The translations under genes were made by a program, and so were the position numbers. Below are positions 16,931-27,343 of a stretch of DNA of 55,477 nucleotides, one piece after another (positions within the stretch are counted from its first letter, which is position 1; each line of letters starts with the position of its first letter). Below the pieces are notes generated by a model, which was given only the letters and a program-made list of their open reading frames with translations, had not been told where the DNA came from and made no database searches. Origin of the DNA: Flavobacterium sp. (GTDB lineage Bacteria; Bacteroidota; Bacteroidia; Flavobacteriales; Flavobacteriaceae); the NCBI RefSeq assembly GCF_027490375.1, contig NZ_JAIXYH010000007.1, positions 1 to 55,477 on the forward strand. The letters are read 5' to 3'.

Positions 16931-19411
16931 ATGCAAAAAATCTGTTTCACGCTTTTTTTCTGGCTGCTTTTTTTCTCGGCCAGTGCCCAGCATCAATTGC
17001 GTGGACTAATAATCGATGCCGAAACAGAACGCGCCGTCGGAGGTGCTTCGGTTGTGGCAGGGAATCGAATAACTGCCACTGATATTAATGGCTATTTTGA
17101 AATTCAGGTTCAAGAGCTTCCAATAGTTATTCGAGTCGGTGCTGCGGGCTATCAGTTGCAAGAGTGCCGTTTTTCCGATGTTTACTCCAAACAAATAAAA
17201 CTACTTCCACAGCCAAATACTCCTCAAGCGGCTGCGCTTGCTGGCGATTACTTGCAGAAAATCATTGCAAACAAGCGAAATAACGATCCGTTAAAAAAGT
17301 TGCAAACTTTCGAAATAGAGGCTTACAATCGTGTTGTAGTTACGGCTAATGCAGCCGATGTTGATGCTAAAATAGACACGATTTATAAACGCAATTGGTG
17401 GGGGAGAAAGCGCATGGAAATCGACAGCAGCAGCGTGAAGTTTAAAACAATGGTGCAAAAGCAGCACTTGTTTGAAGCGGAGAAAGTTTCGAAGTTTCAA
17501 CTCAATAAAGATATTTTCAAGGAAACAATTACAGCAGCAAGAATGTCGGGTTTGCAAACCCCTATTTACGAACTTGTTGCTTTTCGTTTACAATCGTTTT
17601 CGGTTTATGAAAGTGCTTTCGAAATGTTACAAACGCGCTATTTGTCTCCGCTAAATGAGGAGGCTGTTGGTTTGTTTCACGCCGTTGTTTTAGACACGGT
17701 ACGTTTAGGCGGCAGATCTGTTGCCGTTATTCATTTCGAAAATAAAAAATCGATTAAAAAAGGATTGAGCGGCATTTTATACTGCGATTTGGAGAACTAC
17801 GCCATTGCAGCAGCTGTTTTTAGAGTTCAAGGTGTACTCGATGTAACAGCGCGTTACGAATTTACTTATGACACCGATAATCAATTATACTTGATTTCCG
17901 AAAAGGAATTTAAGGTTATTAAGGGGAAGAACGATAGAGACATCAGTATTTTGGGAGAAACATTTCAGTTCGACCCAGAAGATAGTCCGATTTATCGAAC
18001 ACGGAAACAACAGCTTACCGACATTACCTATCTGATATCTAAAACCTATTACGAGGAGCCAAAACTCAACAAGGAGGTTTCTATTCGAAAGGAATCCATT
18101 GCACTTCAGATCAACGACGCCGCGGTTAATCGGCCGGCGTCGTATTGGGAAACTTATATGCAGCGCTATCCCGACGAAAAGAGTCTGGAGACTTATCGCA
18201 AGCTCGACAGTTTAGTTCGAGCCGAACGGATAGAAAGTAAGCTTCGAATCGGACGAAAGATTTTAAATGGTTATGTGCCGTTTTCTTTCTTTGATATGGA
18301 TTTGCGTCAGGTACTGAGCTACAACAATTTCGAGGGGTTTCGCGTAGGTATGGGAGGTGTCACCAATGAACGTTTGTCGCGTATCTTAAAATTCGATGCT
18401 TATTATGCATTCGGAACAAAAGATCAAACGGCTAAATTTAGTTTAGGCGGTGCCCTACGCATCGGTAAGTTCTCTAACTCTTGGGTTGGATTAAGCTTTG
18501 CCGACGATATTCGCGAGATTGCGAGTACTAGTTTTACAATTGATAAACGCATCTTCAAACTCTACGATCCGCGGCCCATCAACATTTCAACATTCTATAA
18601 TTATAGGTCGGTTCGCGCTTACGCAGAAACGAAAATCATTCCTAAAACCGAGAGTATTTGGCAGTTTCAACGCATGGATGTCACACCGCTTTTTAACTAT
18701 GTATTTAGTTATAACGAGCGTTTGTATGATAATTTTACCTTATCGATGTGGCAAACGTCTATTCAATGGAATCCGTTCTCGGATTTTATGCAAACTCCAA
18801 CTGGCCGGGTTGAAATCTATAAAAGGTATCCGCGATTTACTTTTCAGCTCACAAAAAGCTTGCGAAATGTTTTTGGAAGCGATTTCGACTTTCAGAAGCT
18901 CGACGTTCGAGTTGATTATCAAAAGAAGTTTATTGGCGGCGAACGATTTTCTGTGTTGCTCGAGGCCGGAATGGCATCAGGCGCCGTGCCTTTAACGCAT
19001 CTGTATAACACTTCGCCGAACAATTTAACGAAAGATCGGTTGCTGCAACGTATCACTATTGCCGGTAACAACAGCTTTGAAACCATGTACTTTAACGAGT
19101 TTTTCTCGACTTCTTACGCGGCCTTGCATTTAAAACACGGATTTAAACCGCTGCAAATTAGTGGAAAAATAAAACCGTTAATTGTGTTGGTTACACGTGC
19201 CGCCGTTGGTACAATGCGCAATCCGGATAGGCATGTTGGCATTCCGTTTAAAACGCTCGATAAAGGGTTTTTAGAATCGGGATTGGAGTTGAACAAAATT
19301 TACAGCGGTTTCGGCCTCACCGCATTTTATCGTTATGGACCCAATCAACTTCCTCGCTTAGAGGATAACATCGCAATAAAGCTGAGTTTTATGTTGAATT
19401 TAGGGTTTTAG
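16931..19411 (+). CDS. DUF5686 outer-membrane protein with carboxypeptidase-regulatory-like domain
   Basis: The 826-residue precursor has a signal peptide (about 1-19, ending SASAQ). A carboxypeptidase-D-regulatory-like beta-sandwich follows at about 22-95 (LRGLIIDAETERAVGGASV, TDINGYFEIQV), a domain usual at the front of Bacteroidota outer-membrane proteins. A long DUF5686 region leads into a C-terminal beta barrel ending in IKLSFMLNLGF. The family is common in Flavobacteriia and its function is unknown; an outer-membrane assembly or transport role is only a guess. The start lies 7 bp after the frr terminator T-tract, so the leader must be very short or transcription reads through the hairpin. 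Confidence 0.82.
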   Translation: MQKICFTLFFWLLFFSASAQHQLRGLIIDAETERAVGGASVVAGNRITATDINGYFEIQVQELPIVIRVGAAGYQLQECRFSDVYSKQIKLLPQPNTPQAAALAGDYLQKIIANKRNNDPLKKLQTFEIEAYNRVVVTANAADVDAKIDTIYKRNWWGRKRMEIDSSSVKFKTMVQKQHLFEAEKVSKFQLNKDIFKETITAARMSGLQTPIYELVAFRLQSFSVYESAFEMLQTRYLSPLNEEAVGLFHAVVLDTVRLGGRSVAVIHFENKKSIKKGLSGILYCDLENYAIAAAVFRVQGVLDVTARYEFTYDTDNQLYLISEKEFKVIKGKNDRDISILGETFQFDPEDSPIYRTRKQQLTDITYLISKTYYEEPKLNKEVSIRKESIALQINDAAVNRPASYWETYMQRYPDEKSLETYRKLDSLVRAERIESKLRIGRKILNGYVPFSFFDMDLRQVLSYNNFEGFRVGMGGVTNERLSRILKFDAYYAFGTKDQTAKFSLGGALRIGKFSNSWVGLSFADDIREIASTSFTIDKRIFKLYDPRPINISTFYNYRSVRAYAETKIIPKTESIWQFQRMDVTPLFNYVFSYNERLYDNFTLSMWQTSIQWNPFSDFMQTPTGRVEIYKRYPRFTFQLTKSLRNVFGSDFDFQKLDVRVDYQKKFIGGERFSVLLEAGMASGAVPLTHLYNTSPNNLTKDRLLQRITIAGNNSFETMYFNEFFSTSYAALHLKHGFKPLQISGKIKPLIVLVTRAAVGTMRNPDRHVGIPFKTLDKGFLESGLELNKIYSGFGLTAFYRYGPNQLPRLEDNIAIKLSFMLNLGF

Positions 19412-19436
19412 TTTGAAGGAAGATTTCAACCAACTG

Positions 19437-21707
19437 TTACGCCCGCATAATCAGCGTCGATGGACTGTTGCTCAACCAAACACTTTGCGAACTAACAAGC
19501 TTTCGCCAACTTTCGAACGATACCAGCATAATGTCTTGCTGCGCCAAAAATTCTTTCTTTATAATCCGATCTTCCAGCATATCGGTACTGCCAGGGAAAT
19601 CGCGTTCAATTATGTCGAGCGCTCCGTAAAATTGCGCATTGTTTTTGACCACGTTGTTCGGATCGATTAGCGTAACCGAAGAAACGCCGTTGCGAATCAA
19701 TCGCGCAGCGTAATCAATTAGAAAACGATCGTCTTCACTGAAAATCGGCAGAAAAACTTTGTTGATTTGTTCTAAGTTCTTTTCCACTAAAATTCCAACT
19801 GGCATTTTTGCTTTGGATAAAATGAGTCGCGTGCGCTCGTCGAAAGGCGAATTGGCAAATAATCCTTCTTTTCCCGTGAATTTATCCAACAAACGATCCG
19901 GATTAATGATCGAAGTCGTAATCCCCAAAACCTTACCCAATAAAGTGCCGTCAAAAATCGACTGCCCCAAGCCAATGAGCAGCAAATCGTAATCGCCCTG
20001 ATTCGAAATCTCAACGATGTCGGTATCAATGTCGTTCGACGCTTTAAAAATCGTTAATATCGGCTGGTTTAGATTTTTAGCTTCCGTTAGAATCGGATTG
20101 AAGTTTTTGTTCTCCAATTCGTCGAATTCAAAGGTGTGTAATTCATTACTCAAGGTGAGGTGCATCGCGGTAACGATACTTGTTTGCTGTTCTTTCTGCG
20201 TAAGCGCATGAGACAATCGCAGCAAAGCCTTTCCGCGCTCGGCGTTTCCAAACGACAATAAAATTTTGAATTTATCGCTCAAAGTAACCGTTTCCGGTAC
20301 AATCGAATCTTTTTTCTTCGAAATGTAATTGATTAAATCCAGCGCCGGACCCGTCATAAACGTGGTCACTAATGCCATGATTACCATCATTGTGAAAACT
20401 TCTGTAGTAAGAACCCCCAAGTCTAAACCGATGTTTAATACAATAAGTTCCATTAAACCACGCGTGTTCATGAGCGCTCCGATGGTAAACGAATCGCGCC
20501 ACGATTGCCCAACGAATTTTGCCGCTAGTGCCGAGCCTAAGAATTTTCCGGCAACAGCCACAACAATGATGATTCCGGTCATTTTCCACAACTCAACGTC
20601 GTCTATCAAACCAATTTGCGTTCGTAAACCCGTGAAAACAAAAAACAGCGGTAAAAGTAAGATTACAGAAACGTCTTCTACTTTCTCGATGATAATTCCG
20701 CGAAAGCGTGCATTTTCAGGCATAATTGCACCTGCCATAAACGCACCGAACAAGGCGTGAATACCAATAATTTCGGTGGTGTATGCCGAAATGATGAGCG
20801 TTAGCAAGAAAATGGCTACTACGGGTTTGCTCAAACTCTGACGCGAATTTTTCAAAGCACCTATGCGCGCTAAGAACGGCTTTACCAATTTTAGCATCAG
20901 AAAAACGTAGGCAACAGCCATAGCAATAACGTACAAAGACGAAATAAATGATCCCGCTTTTACAATAGCAATAACAGTTGCAAGTATACACCAAGCCGTA
21001 ATGTCGTCGGCCGCCGCGCAGGTAATTACTATAGTTCCGAGCTTTGTTTTGTGAATGCCCCGCTCTTGAACAATTCGTGCCAAAACCGGAAAGGCAGTTA
21101 TGCTCATGGCAATTCCTAAAAACAGTGCAAATGATGAAAAAGCAATTCCCTCAGGTGCATAATCGGTAAAAATGAAATAGGCTAATCCTGTTCCGAGCGC
21201 AAACGGAAAAATGATACTGGCGTGACTAATCACCACAGCATCGTTGGCTTTATTCCGTAACGCGTTAAGATCGAGCTCCATACCGATAACGTACATGAAG
21301 AGGATTAATCCAATCTGACTCAAAAACTTCAGATTCGCTAAGGAAGCAACGGGAAACAGCGTTTCAAAAAATTCGGGAAAGTACATTCCCACGAGCGAGG
21401 GTCCGAGAACAATTCCGGCAATCATTTCGCCGATAACGCTCGGCTGTCCGATTTTTCTGAAAATCCATCCGAAAATTCGAGCAGTCAGAATAATGGTAAT
21501 GATTTGCAGCAAAAGAATAGCCAAGGGCTCGCGTACACTCTCGATCATCGATTCGACAAAATGTCCCCACTGGTCTGGAATATTTTTCAATGCCGGTTTA
21601 GGAACATAGCCTTGCATTTTTTTGCCTTCAATGAGAATGAAGTAAATCAGCGCTGAAAATCCGCCGGTTATCAATATGTAAAAAGCTGTGTTTTTAAAAT
21701 TCTTCAT
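19437..21707 (-). CDS. Cation:proton antiporter (CPA2 family) with tandem stress-protein-like tail
   Basis: The 756-residue inner-membrane protein has one early membrane segment (about 8-27). A Na/H-exchanger domain follows at about 60-450 with a dozen segments and CPA2-type motifs (GEMIAGIVLGPSLVG, ALFLGIAMSITAFPVLARIV, CAAADDITAW, LMNTRGLMELIVLNIG). Residues 480-756 are soluble and resemble one or two universal-stress-protein-like domains (LLSFGNAERGKALLRLSHAL, GDYDLLLIGLGQSIFDG). It should exchange K+ or Na+ for protons. KefB/KefC carry a RCK/TrkA-N domain instead, so regulation here probably differs. It converges with the DUF5686 gene, 25 bp apart. Confidence 0.9.
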   Translation of the reverse strand: MKNFKNTAFYILITGGFSALIYFILIEGKKMQGYVPKPALKNIPDQWGHFVESMIESVREPLAILLLQIITIILTARIFGWIFRKIGQPSVIGEMIAGIVLGPSLVGMYFPEFFETLFPVASLANLKFLSQIGLILFMYVIGMELDLNALRNKANDAVVISHASIIFPFALGTGLAYFIFTDYAPEGIAFSSFALFLGIAMSITAFPVLARIVQERGIHKTKLGTIVITCAAADDITAWCILATVIAIVKAGSFISSLYVIAMAVAYVFLMLKLVKPFLARIGALKNSRQSLSKPVVAIFLLTLIISAYTTEIIGIHALFGAFMAGAIMPENARFRGIIIEKVEDVSVILLLPLFFVFTGLRTQIGLIDDVELWKMTGIIIVVAVAGKFLGSALAAKFVGQSWRDSFTIGALMNTRGLMELIVLNIGLDLGVLTTEVFTMMVIMALVTTFMTGPALDLINYISKKKDSIVPETVTLSDKFKILLSFGNAERGKALLRLSHALTQKEQQTSIVTAMHLTLSNELHTFEFDELENKNFNPILTEAKNLNQPILTIFKASNDIDTDIVEISNQGDYDLLLIGLGQSIFDGTLLGKVLGITTSIINPDRLLDKFTGKEGLFANSPFDERTRLILSKAKMPVGILVEKNLEQINKVFLPIFSEDDRFLIDYAARLIRNGVSSVTLIDPNNVVKNNAQFYGALDIIERDFPGSTDMLEDRIIKKEFLAQQDIMLVSFESWRKLVSSQSVWLSNSPSTLIMRA

Positions 21708-21857
21708 TCACAAAAAGACCTAAAAATTCAAATGTCGATGTTTTCAAATATATACATTTTCTTTTCAAATCATTTTAGCTAAAATTTAAATTACTAAACC
21801 GCGACGAAAAGCCGTAAAATCACGCATTTTCCTATTCCATAACCCTTAGTTTTACGC

Positions 21858-21865
21858 TACCTTTG
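21858..21865 (+). promoter_or_regulatory. -7 box TACCTTTG before the RND/MMPL gene
   Basis: It matches TAnnTTTG, 16 bp before the ATG at 21882. Confidence 0.5.
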
Positions 21866-21881
21866 CCGAAATTTTTTTGGG

Positions 21882-24311
21882 ATGGTTAAGTGGTTTAGTT
21901 TGGGCTTTTGGGAGTTAATTGCGCGGGTTGTTTTGCGGAATAAAACACTCATGCTCATAACTTTGGCCGTTTTAACTGCCTTTCTTTGTTTGCAGTGGAA
22001 ATACATCAAATTTACGCATACCGAAGCTAATTTACTGCCGGCCGACAATCCGGTAAATATTGAATACAACGCCTTTCTAAACCGCTTTGGTGAAGAAGGA
22101 AACCTGATTGTCATCGGAATCAAGCAACAAGATTTGTTTAAACCGCAGATTTTTGAGCAGTGGCAAAAATTGATTAGCAGTTTAGAAAGCGACAAAGAAA
22201 TTAGTCTGGTTTTAGCGCCAAACAACCTGAAAGTTCTCACGCGAAACGACTCGATTCAAGGCTTTGAACTGAAATCGTTTGTAGATGCGGCTAAAGTGAA
22301 AAATCAAAGGTATCTCGATTCGCTTCAAAAAGTTCTGTTCACAAAACTCCCGTTTTACGAAGGTTTGTTGCTCAATCGAGCAAGCGGAACGGTGCGCGCC
22401 GCCATTTACATGCGAAAAGATTTGGTAAACACACCCGAACGCAAGCAATACATCCTCAAACGTTTTGTTCCGCTGGTTGACCAATTCGAGAAAGCAACAA
22501 AAGTAGATCTTCGCGTAAGCGGCATGCCCTACATCCGAACCTTAAATGCCGAGAAAATTCTATCGGAAATCAGCATTTTTATCGGTGCGGCTTTGCTGGT
22601 AACTTCTTTGTTGTTTTTCTACTTTTTCAGAAGTTTTAGAGCTACATTAATTTCCACATTTATCGTCATCATTGGCGTGATGTGGTCGTTCGGGATACTT
22701 GGTCTTCTAAACTACGAAATTACCGTTCTTACCGCACTTGTCCCGGCATTGGTAATCGTTATTGGCATTCCGAACTGTATTTTTCTTACCAACAAATACC
22801 ATCAAGAATTTAAAGTACACCGAAATAAGGTTAAAGCATTGCAACGCGTTACCACGAAGGTGGGAATGGCAACGCTTATGACCAACCTTACAACTGCAAT
22901 TGGTTTTGCCACTTTTGTTACTTCGAATAATCAATTGTTACTCGAATTCGGAATTGTAACCGCAATTAACATCATGGGCTTGTTTGTCTTGTGTTTGATT
23001 GTGATTCCGATTGCACACAGTTACATTCCGCCGCCGAAAGATCGCCACCTCGAACACCTCGATTCTAGTGCCGTAAAAACCTTTATGGATTGGATACTTC
23101 GAACCGTTAAGTACAACCGTTTTTCGGTGTACAGCGTTGCCGTGGCACTGCTTGTTTTAAGTATCATCGGAATTTATAAAATGCGTATCAGCGGAAGTAT
23201 TATAGAAGACATGCCGCGTAATACCGACTTTTTCCGAGATATTCAATTCTTTGAAAAAGAGTTCGATGGTGTGATGCCGCTGGAAATCATGATTGATACC
23301 AAACGCAAAAAAGGTGTTATGAAATCGGCTACTTTACGACGAATCGACGAACTGGAACAAGCCATCGACGAAATTCCGGGCTTGTCGAAACCGCTGTCGG
23401 TTGTTGGTGTCATTAAATACGCCAAGCAAGCGTACTACAACGGAAATCCGCAATTTTACGCACTTCCCACATCTCAAGAACAAGCGTTTATTTTAACGTA
23501 TATCAAGAATTCTTCCGGAAGCCAGAAAACCGATTTATTGAAAAGTTATGTCGATTCAACCGGACAATACGCACGTGTAACGACCTTTATGCGCGACGAA
23601 AACGGCGATAAGATTCCACTTATCGAAGCCGAACTTCGCAAAGAAATCGATAAAATTTTCCCAAAAGAGCGCTACAACGTAACTATTACCGGAAAAGCTT
23701 TTGTCTTCCAAAAAGGAACCGGCTACTTGCTCGACAATTTAATGTCGTCGTTACTTTTTGCATTTTTCCTGACGTGTTTACTCGTTGGTTTTATGTTCCG
23801 TTCACCGAAAATGATATTGGTATCGCTTATTCCTAACATGCTTCCACTTTTATTAACGGCAGGTTTAATGGGCTTTTTGGATATTCCGTTAAAACCATCG
23901 ACCATTTTAGTATTCGGAATTGCCTTCGGATTGTCGGTTGACGATACCATCCGATTCCTAGCGCAATACCGCGAAGAATTGAAACGCAACAATTGGAAAA
24001 TTCGAAAATCGGTTTACGCTACCTTTAACGATGCTGGTTTGAGCATGTTCTATACTTCGATTGTCTTGTTTTTTGGGTTTTCAGTATTCATGTTGTCGAG
24101 CTTTGGCGGAACAATTGCTCTCGGCGGACTCGTTTCCATTACGCTTTGTTTCGGCATGTTATCGAATTTAATGCTACTTCCATCGCTCGTATTAACACTC
24201 AATAAAACTTTGGCAAACGAACAAGAATTTAAAGAACCTATCGTTCCGATTGCCGAACGCACCGACGACGAAATCGACCAAATGCCCGGACATCGCGATT
24301 TATCGTCTTAG
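21882..24311 (+). CDS. RND superfamily (MMPL-type) membrane transporter
   Basis: The 809-residue protein has two similar halves. Each has one leading membrane helix, a large periplasmic domain and five further helices. The first half shows helices near 22-40 and 225-390 with GIPNCIFLTNKYHQE; the second shows helices near 415-435 and 625-785 with LVFGIAFGLSVDDTIRFLAQYREE, the RND helix-4-like segment carrying the paired aspartates. It would move lipids or hydrophobic molecules using the proton gradient. Substrate unknown; MMPL/hopanoid-exporter-like families are the nearest. No membrane-fusion or outer-membrane partner gene is adjacent. The tail is acidic and ends MPGHRDLSS. It precedes asnS, which has its own promoter box. 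Confidence 0.88.
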   Translation: MVKWFSLGFWELIARVVLRNKTLMLITLAVLTAFLCLQWKYIKFTHTEANLLPADNPVNIEYNAFLNRFGEEGNLIVIGIKQQDLFKPQIFEQWQKLISSLESDKEISLVLAPNNLKVLTRNDSIQGFELKSFVDAAKVKNQRYLDSLQKVLFTKLPFYEGLLLNRASGTVRAAIYMRKDLVNTPERKQYILKRFVPLVDQFEKATKVDLRVSGMPYIRTLNAEKILSEISIFIGAALLVTSLLFFYFFRSFRATLISTFIVIIGVMWSFGILGLLNYEITVLTALVPALVIVIGIPNCIFLTNKYHQEFKVHRNKVKALQRVTTKVGMATLMTNLTTAIGFATFVTSNNQLLLEFGIVTAINIMGLFVLCLIVIPIAHSYIPPPKDRHLEHLDSSAVKTFMDWILRTVKYNRFSVYSVAVALLVLSIIGIYKMRISGSIIEDMPRNTDFFRDIQFFEKEFDGVMPLEIMIDTKRKKGVMKSATLRRIDELEQAIDEIPGLSKPLSVVGVIKYAKQAYYNGNPQFYALPTSQEQAFILTYIKNSSGSQKTDLLKSYVDSTGQYARVTTFMRDENGDKIPLIEAELRKEIDKIFPKERYNVTITGKAFVFQKGTGYLLDNLMSSLLFAFFLTCLLVGFMFRSPKMILVSLIPNMLPLLLTAGLMGFLDIPLKPSTILVFGIAFGLSVDDTIRFLAQYREELKRNNWKIRKSVYATFNDAGLSMFYTSIVLFFGFSVFMLSSFGGTIALGGLVSITLCFGMLSNLMLLPSLVLTLNKTLANEQEFKEPIVPIAERTDDEIDQMPGHRDLSS

Positions 24312-24333
24312 CATAAAAAAATACTTTTTAAAC

Positions 24334-24341
24334 TATATTTG
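24334..24341 (+). promoter_or_regulatory. -7 box TATATTTG before asnS
   Basis: It matches TAnnTTTG and ends 32 bp before the asnS ATG. Confidence 0.5.
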
Positions 24342-24373
24342 CGCGCTATTGCAAATTAACAGATTGCCCGATT

Positions 24374-25807
24374 ATGAAATATTCTAAGGTAAAAGATTTA
24401 TTAGCCGGAACCCTTGTAAATACTGAGGTTGGCGTTCGCGGATGGGTACGAACTTTTCGTAACAGCCAGTTTATTGCACTCAACGACGGATCAACCATAA
24501 ATAACATTCAGTGTGTAGTTGACTTTGAAAATACCGATGAAACAACTTTAAAGCGAATCACAACCGGTGCTGCTTTACAATTGCACGGAAATTTGGTGGA
24601 AAGTCAGGGCGCCGGACAAAAATTTGAAGTTCAAGTAACGCGCTTGGAAATTTTAGGCGATTCGGATGCTGAGAAGTTTCCGATGCAACCGAAAAAACAC
24701 AGTCTCGAATTCCTGCGTGAAAACGCACATCTTCGCGTGCGTACCAATGCTTTTGGTGCCATCATGCGCGTGCGTTCGGCTTTAGCGTTTGCCATTCACC
24801 AATATTTTAGAGAAAAAGGATTTGTTTATGTGCATACGCCGGTAATTACTGGCGCCGACGCAGAAGGAGCTGGCGAAATGTTCCAAGTTACGTCACTTAA
24901 CTTAGATCAAATTCCAAGAAAAGAAGACGGAACCATCAATTACAAAGAAGATTTCTTCGGAAAACATACCAATTTAACGGTTTCAGGTCAGCTTGAAGCG
25001 GAAACCTACGCGATGGCATTAGGGCAAGTCTATACATTCGGACCGACATTTCGTGCCGAAAACTCAAACACCTCGCGCCATTTAGCCGAATTCTGGATGA
25101 TCGAACCCGAAGTAGCGTTTAATGATTTGCACGACAATATGGATTTGGCGGAAGATTTCATTCGTTACGTCATCAAATACACGCTCGATCACTGTGAAGA
25201 CGATATCGCCTTCCTCGAGTCGCGTTTGTTAGACGAAGAGAAATCAAAACCTCAAGCCGAACGTTCGGAAATGAAACTTCGCGAAAAGCTGAACTTCGTT
25301 TTAGAAAACAACTTTAAACGCGTTTCATACACCGAAGCAATCGATATTCTAAAAAACAGCAAACCCAATAAAAACAAGAAATTCGCATACGTTATCGAAG
25401 AATGGGGAGCCGATTTACAATCGGAGCACGAGCGCTATCTCGTTGAGAAACACTTCAAATCTCCAGTAATTTTATTCGATTATCCGGCAAACATCAAAGC
25501 CTTTTACATGCGTTTGAATGAAGACGGAAAAACCGTTCGCGCTATGGATATTTTGTTCCCGGGAATTGGGGAAATTGTAGGTGGTTCGCAGCGAGAAGAA
25601 CGCTACGAGGTACTGGTCGAAAAGATGGAAAAACTCGGAATCGACCAAGAAGAATTGTGGTGGTATCTCGATACACGCCGCTTCGGATCGGCAATTCACT
25701 CCGGTTTTGGTCTTGGTTTCGAACGTTTGGTACTTTTCGTTACCGGAATGAGCAATATTCGCGACGTAATTCCGTTCCCAAGAACACCACAAAACGCAGA
25801 ATTTTAA
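24374..25807 (+). CDS. asnS: Asparaginyl-tRNA synthetase
   Basis: The enzyme charges tRNA-Asn with asparagine in the cytoplasm. The 477 residues comprise an N-terminal OB-fold anticodon-binding domain (about 15-105, [20 protein letters not shown]) and a class II catalytic core. Motif 2 is [21 protein letters not shown] and motif 3 is [15 protein letters not shown] near the C-terminus. A ten-residue or longer insert after [18 protein letters not shown] is the usual AsnRS feature, separating it from AspRS. Full length; activity expected. Followed by rpoN 72 bp downstream on the same strand. Confidence 0.97.
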   Translation: MKYSKVKDLLAGTLVNTEVGVRGWVRTFRNSQFIALNDGSTINNIQCVVDFENTDETTLKRITTGAALQLHGNLVESQGAGQKFEVQVTRLEILGDSDAEKFPMQPKKHSLEFLRENAHLRVRTNAFGAIMRVRSALAFAIHQYFREKGFVYVHTPVITGADAEGAGEMFQVTSLNLDQIPRKEDGTINYKEDFFGKHTNLTVSGQLEAETYAMALGQVYTFGPTFRAENSNTSRHLAEFWMIEPEVAFNDLHDNMDLAEDFIRYVIKYTLDHCEDDIAFLESRLLDEEKSKPQAERSEMKLREKLNFVLENNFKRVSYTEAIDILKNSKPNKNKKFAYVIEEWGADLQSEHERYLVEKHFKSPVILFDYPANIKAFYMRLNEDGKTVRAMDILFPGIGEIVGGSQREERYEVLVEKMEKLGIDQEELWWYLDTRRFGSAIHSGFGLGFERLVLFVTGMSNIRDVIPFPRTPQNAEF

Positions 25808-25879
25808 TCGTTGGAAAAATAAATTTCGGCTTGACACAACTGCCACTAAATCCGTAAATTTAGGCTACCAATAATCGTT

Positions 25880-27343
25880 ATGTTAAAACAGCATCTCAAT
25901 CTCAAACTCTCGCAGAAGCTTTCGCCTCAACAAATTCAGTTGATGAAATTGATTCAGCTTCCTACTCAAGCGTTCGAACAACGCCTCATGGAAGAAATGA
26001 ACGAGAATCCGGCACTGGAATCGGGCAATGAAGACGAATTTGAAAAAGACGCCTACGAAAACGACAGTTACGACGAGTACGATAACGACGACAACGAACA
26101 CATCGACGCCGACGACATCAACATCGACGAATATCTGAGTAACGACGAAACGCCCGATTACAAAACGCAAATCAACAACTACAGCGACGACGATGACGAC
26201 CGCGAATCGCCGTACGCCGCAGCGGTTAGCTTTCATCAAGATCTTATCAATCAGCTCAATACCTTCATTCTCTCCGAAAACGAGCGCGCCATAGCCGAAT
26301 TTCTCGTGGGAATGATCGACGACATGGGTTACATTCGCAGAAGCATCGCCGATATTGTAGACGATTTAGCATTCACCCAAGCCATTTATACCGACGAAAA
26401 AACCGTAGAACGCATGCTGCACGTGATTCACGAACTCGAACCTTCGGGCGTAGGTGCGCGCGATTTGCAGGAATGTTTACTGCTGCAATTAAAGCACAAA
26501 ACTCCGTCGGAATACGTTGATTTAGCCATCGATATTTTGGAAAACCAATTCGATGCCTTTACGAAAAAGCACTACGACAAACTCGCCCAGAAATACGGTG
26601 TCAGCAACGAGCAATTGAAAAAAGCGATTCACGAAATCGAGAAACTCAACCCGAAACCAGGCGGCTCGTTCGCAGGCAGCAGTCGACTCACCGAAACCGT
26701 TGTGCCCGATTTTGCGATTCGCATCAACAACGGCGAACTCGAACTCACGCTTAACGGACGTAATGCACCTAGCTTGCACGTTTCGCGCGATTACCAAGAA
26801 ATGATGCAGACATACAAGGTTTCTCGCGATAAATCGTCGCAACAAAAAGAAGCCGTGCAGTTCATCAAACAAAAACTCGATGCGGCAAAATGGTTTATCG
26901 ATGCCATCAAGCAACGCCAAGAAACGCTGTTTGTAACCATGAACGCCATCATGCATTATCAAGAAGAATACTTCTTAGATGGCGATGAAACCAAACTGAA
27001 ACCGATGATTTTGAAAGATATCGCCGATTTAGTCGGTCTTGATATCTCAACCGTTTCGCGCGTGGCCAACAGTAAATATGTGGAAACGCCCTACGGAACG
27101 AAACTCATCAAAGAGTTTTTCTCCGAAGCCATGAAAAACGATCAAGGCGAAGACGTTTCTACCATCGAAATCAAAAAGATTTTGCAAGACGTAATCAGCG
27201 AAGAAGACAAGCACAAACCGCTGCCCGACGATCAATTAGCCGAAATTCTCAAAGAACGCGGCTATCCTATTGCGCGCCGAACCATTGCAAAATACCGCGA
27301 ACAGCTCGACATTCCCGTGGCGCGTATGCGTAAGAAAATGTAA
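25880..27343 (+). CDS. rpoN: RNA polymerase sigma-54 factor
   Basis: The 487-residue protein follows the sigma-54 layout. Region I (1-50) is Gln/Leu-rich (KLSPQQIQLMKLIQLPTQAF). Region II (about 50-115) is strikingly acidic, with Asp/Asn runs. The core-binding domain spans about 120-310. A helix-turn-helix (LDISTVSRVANSKYVETPYG) lies near 385, and the RpoN box ARRTIAKYREQLDIP is near the C-terminus, recognising -24/-12 promoters. It needs an AAA+ enhancer-binding activator; none is in the window. The stop overlaps the next start (TAATG), suggesting translational coupling with a small membrane protein. Confidence 0.97.
   Translation: MLKQHLNLKLSQKLSPQQIQLMKLIQLPTQAFEQRLMEEMNENPALESGNEDEFEKDAYENDSYDEYDNDDNEHIDADDINIDEYLSNDETPDYKTQINNYSDDDDDRESPYAAAVSFHQDLINQLNTFILSENERAIAEFLVGMIDDMGYIRRSIADIVDDLAFTQAIYTDEKTVERMLHVIHELEPSGVGARDLQECLLLQLKHKTPSEYVDLAIDILENQFDAFTKKHYDKLAQKYGVSNEQLKKAIHEIEKLNPKPGGSFAGSSRLTETVVPDFAIRINNGELELTLNGRNAPSLHVSRDYQEMMQTYKVSRDKSSQQKEAVQFIKQKLDAAKWFIDAIKQRQETLFVTMNAIMHYQEEYFLDGDETKLKPMILKDIADLVGLDISTVSRVANSKYVETPYGTKLIKEFFSEAMKNDQGEDVSTIEIKKILQDVISEEDKHKPLPDDQLAEILKERGYPIARRTIAKYREQLDIPVARMRKKM

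Noticed and set aside
25883..26239. 118-codon Val-rich minus-strand frame
   Set aside because: It is the complement of the Asp-rich region II of rpoN; its odd composition follows from that.
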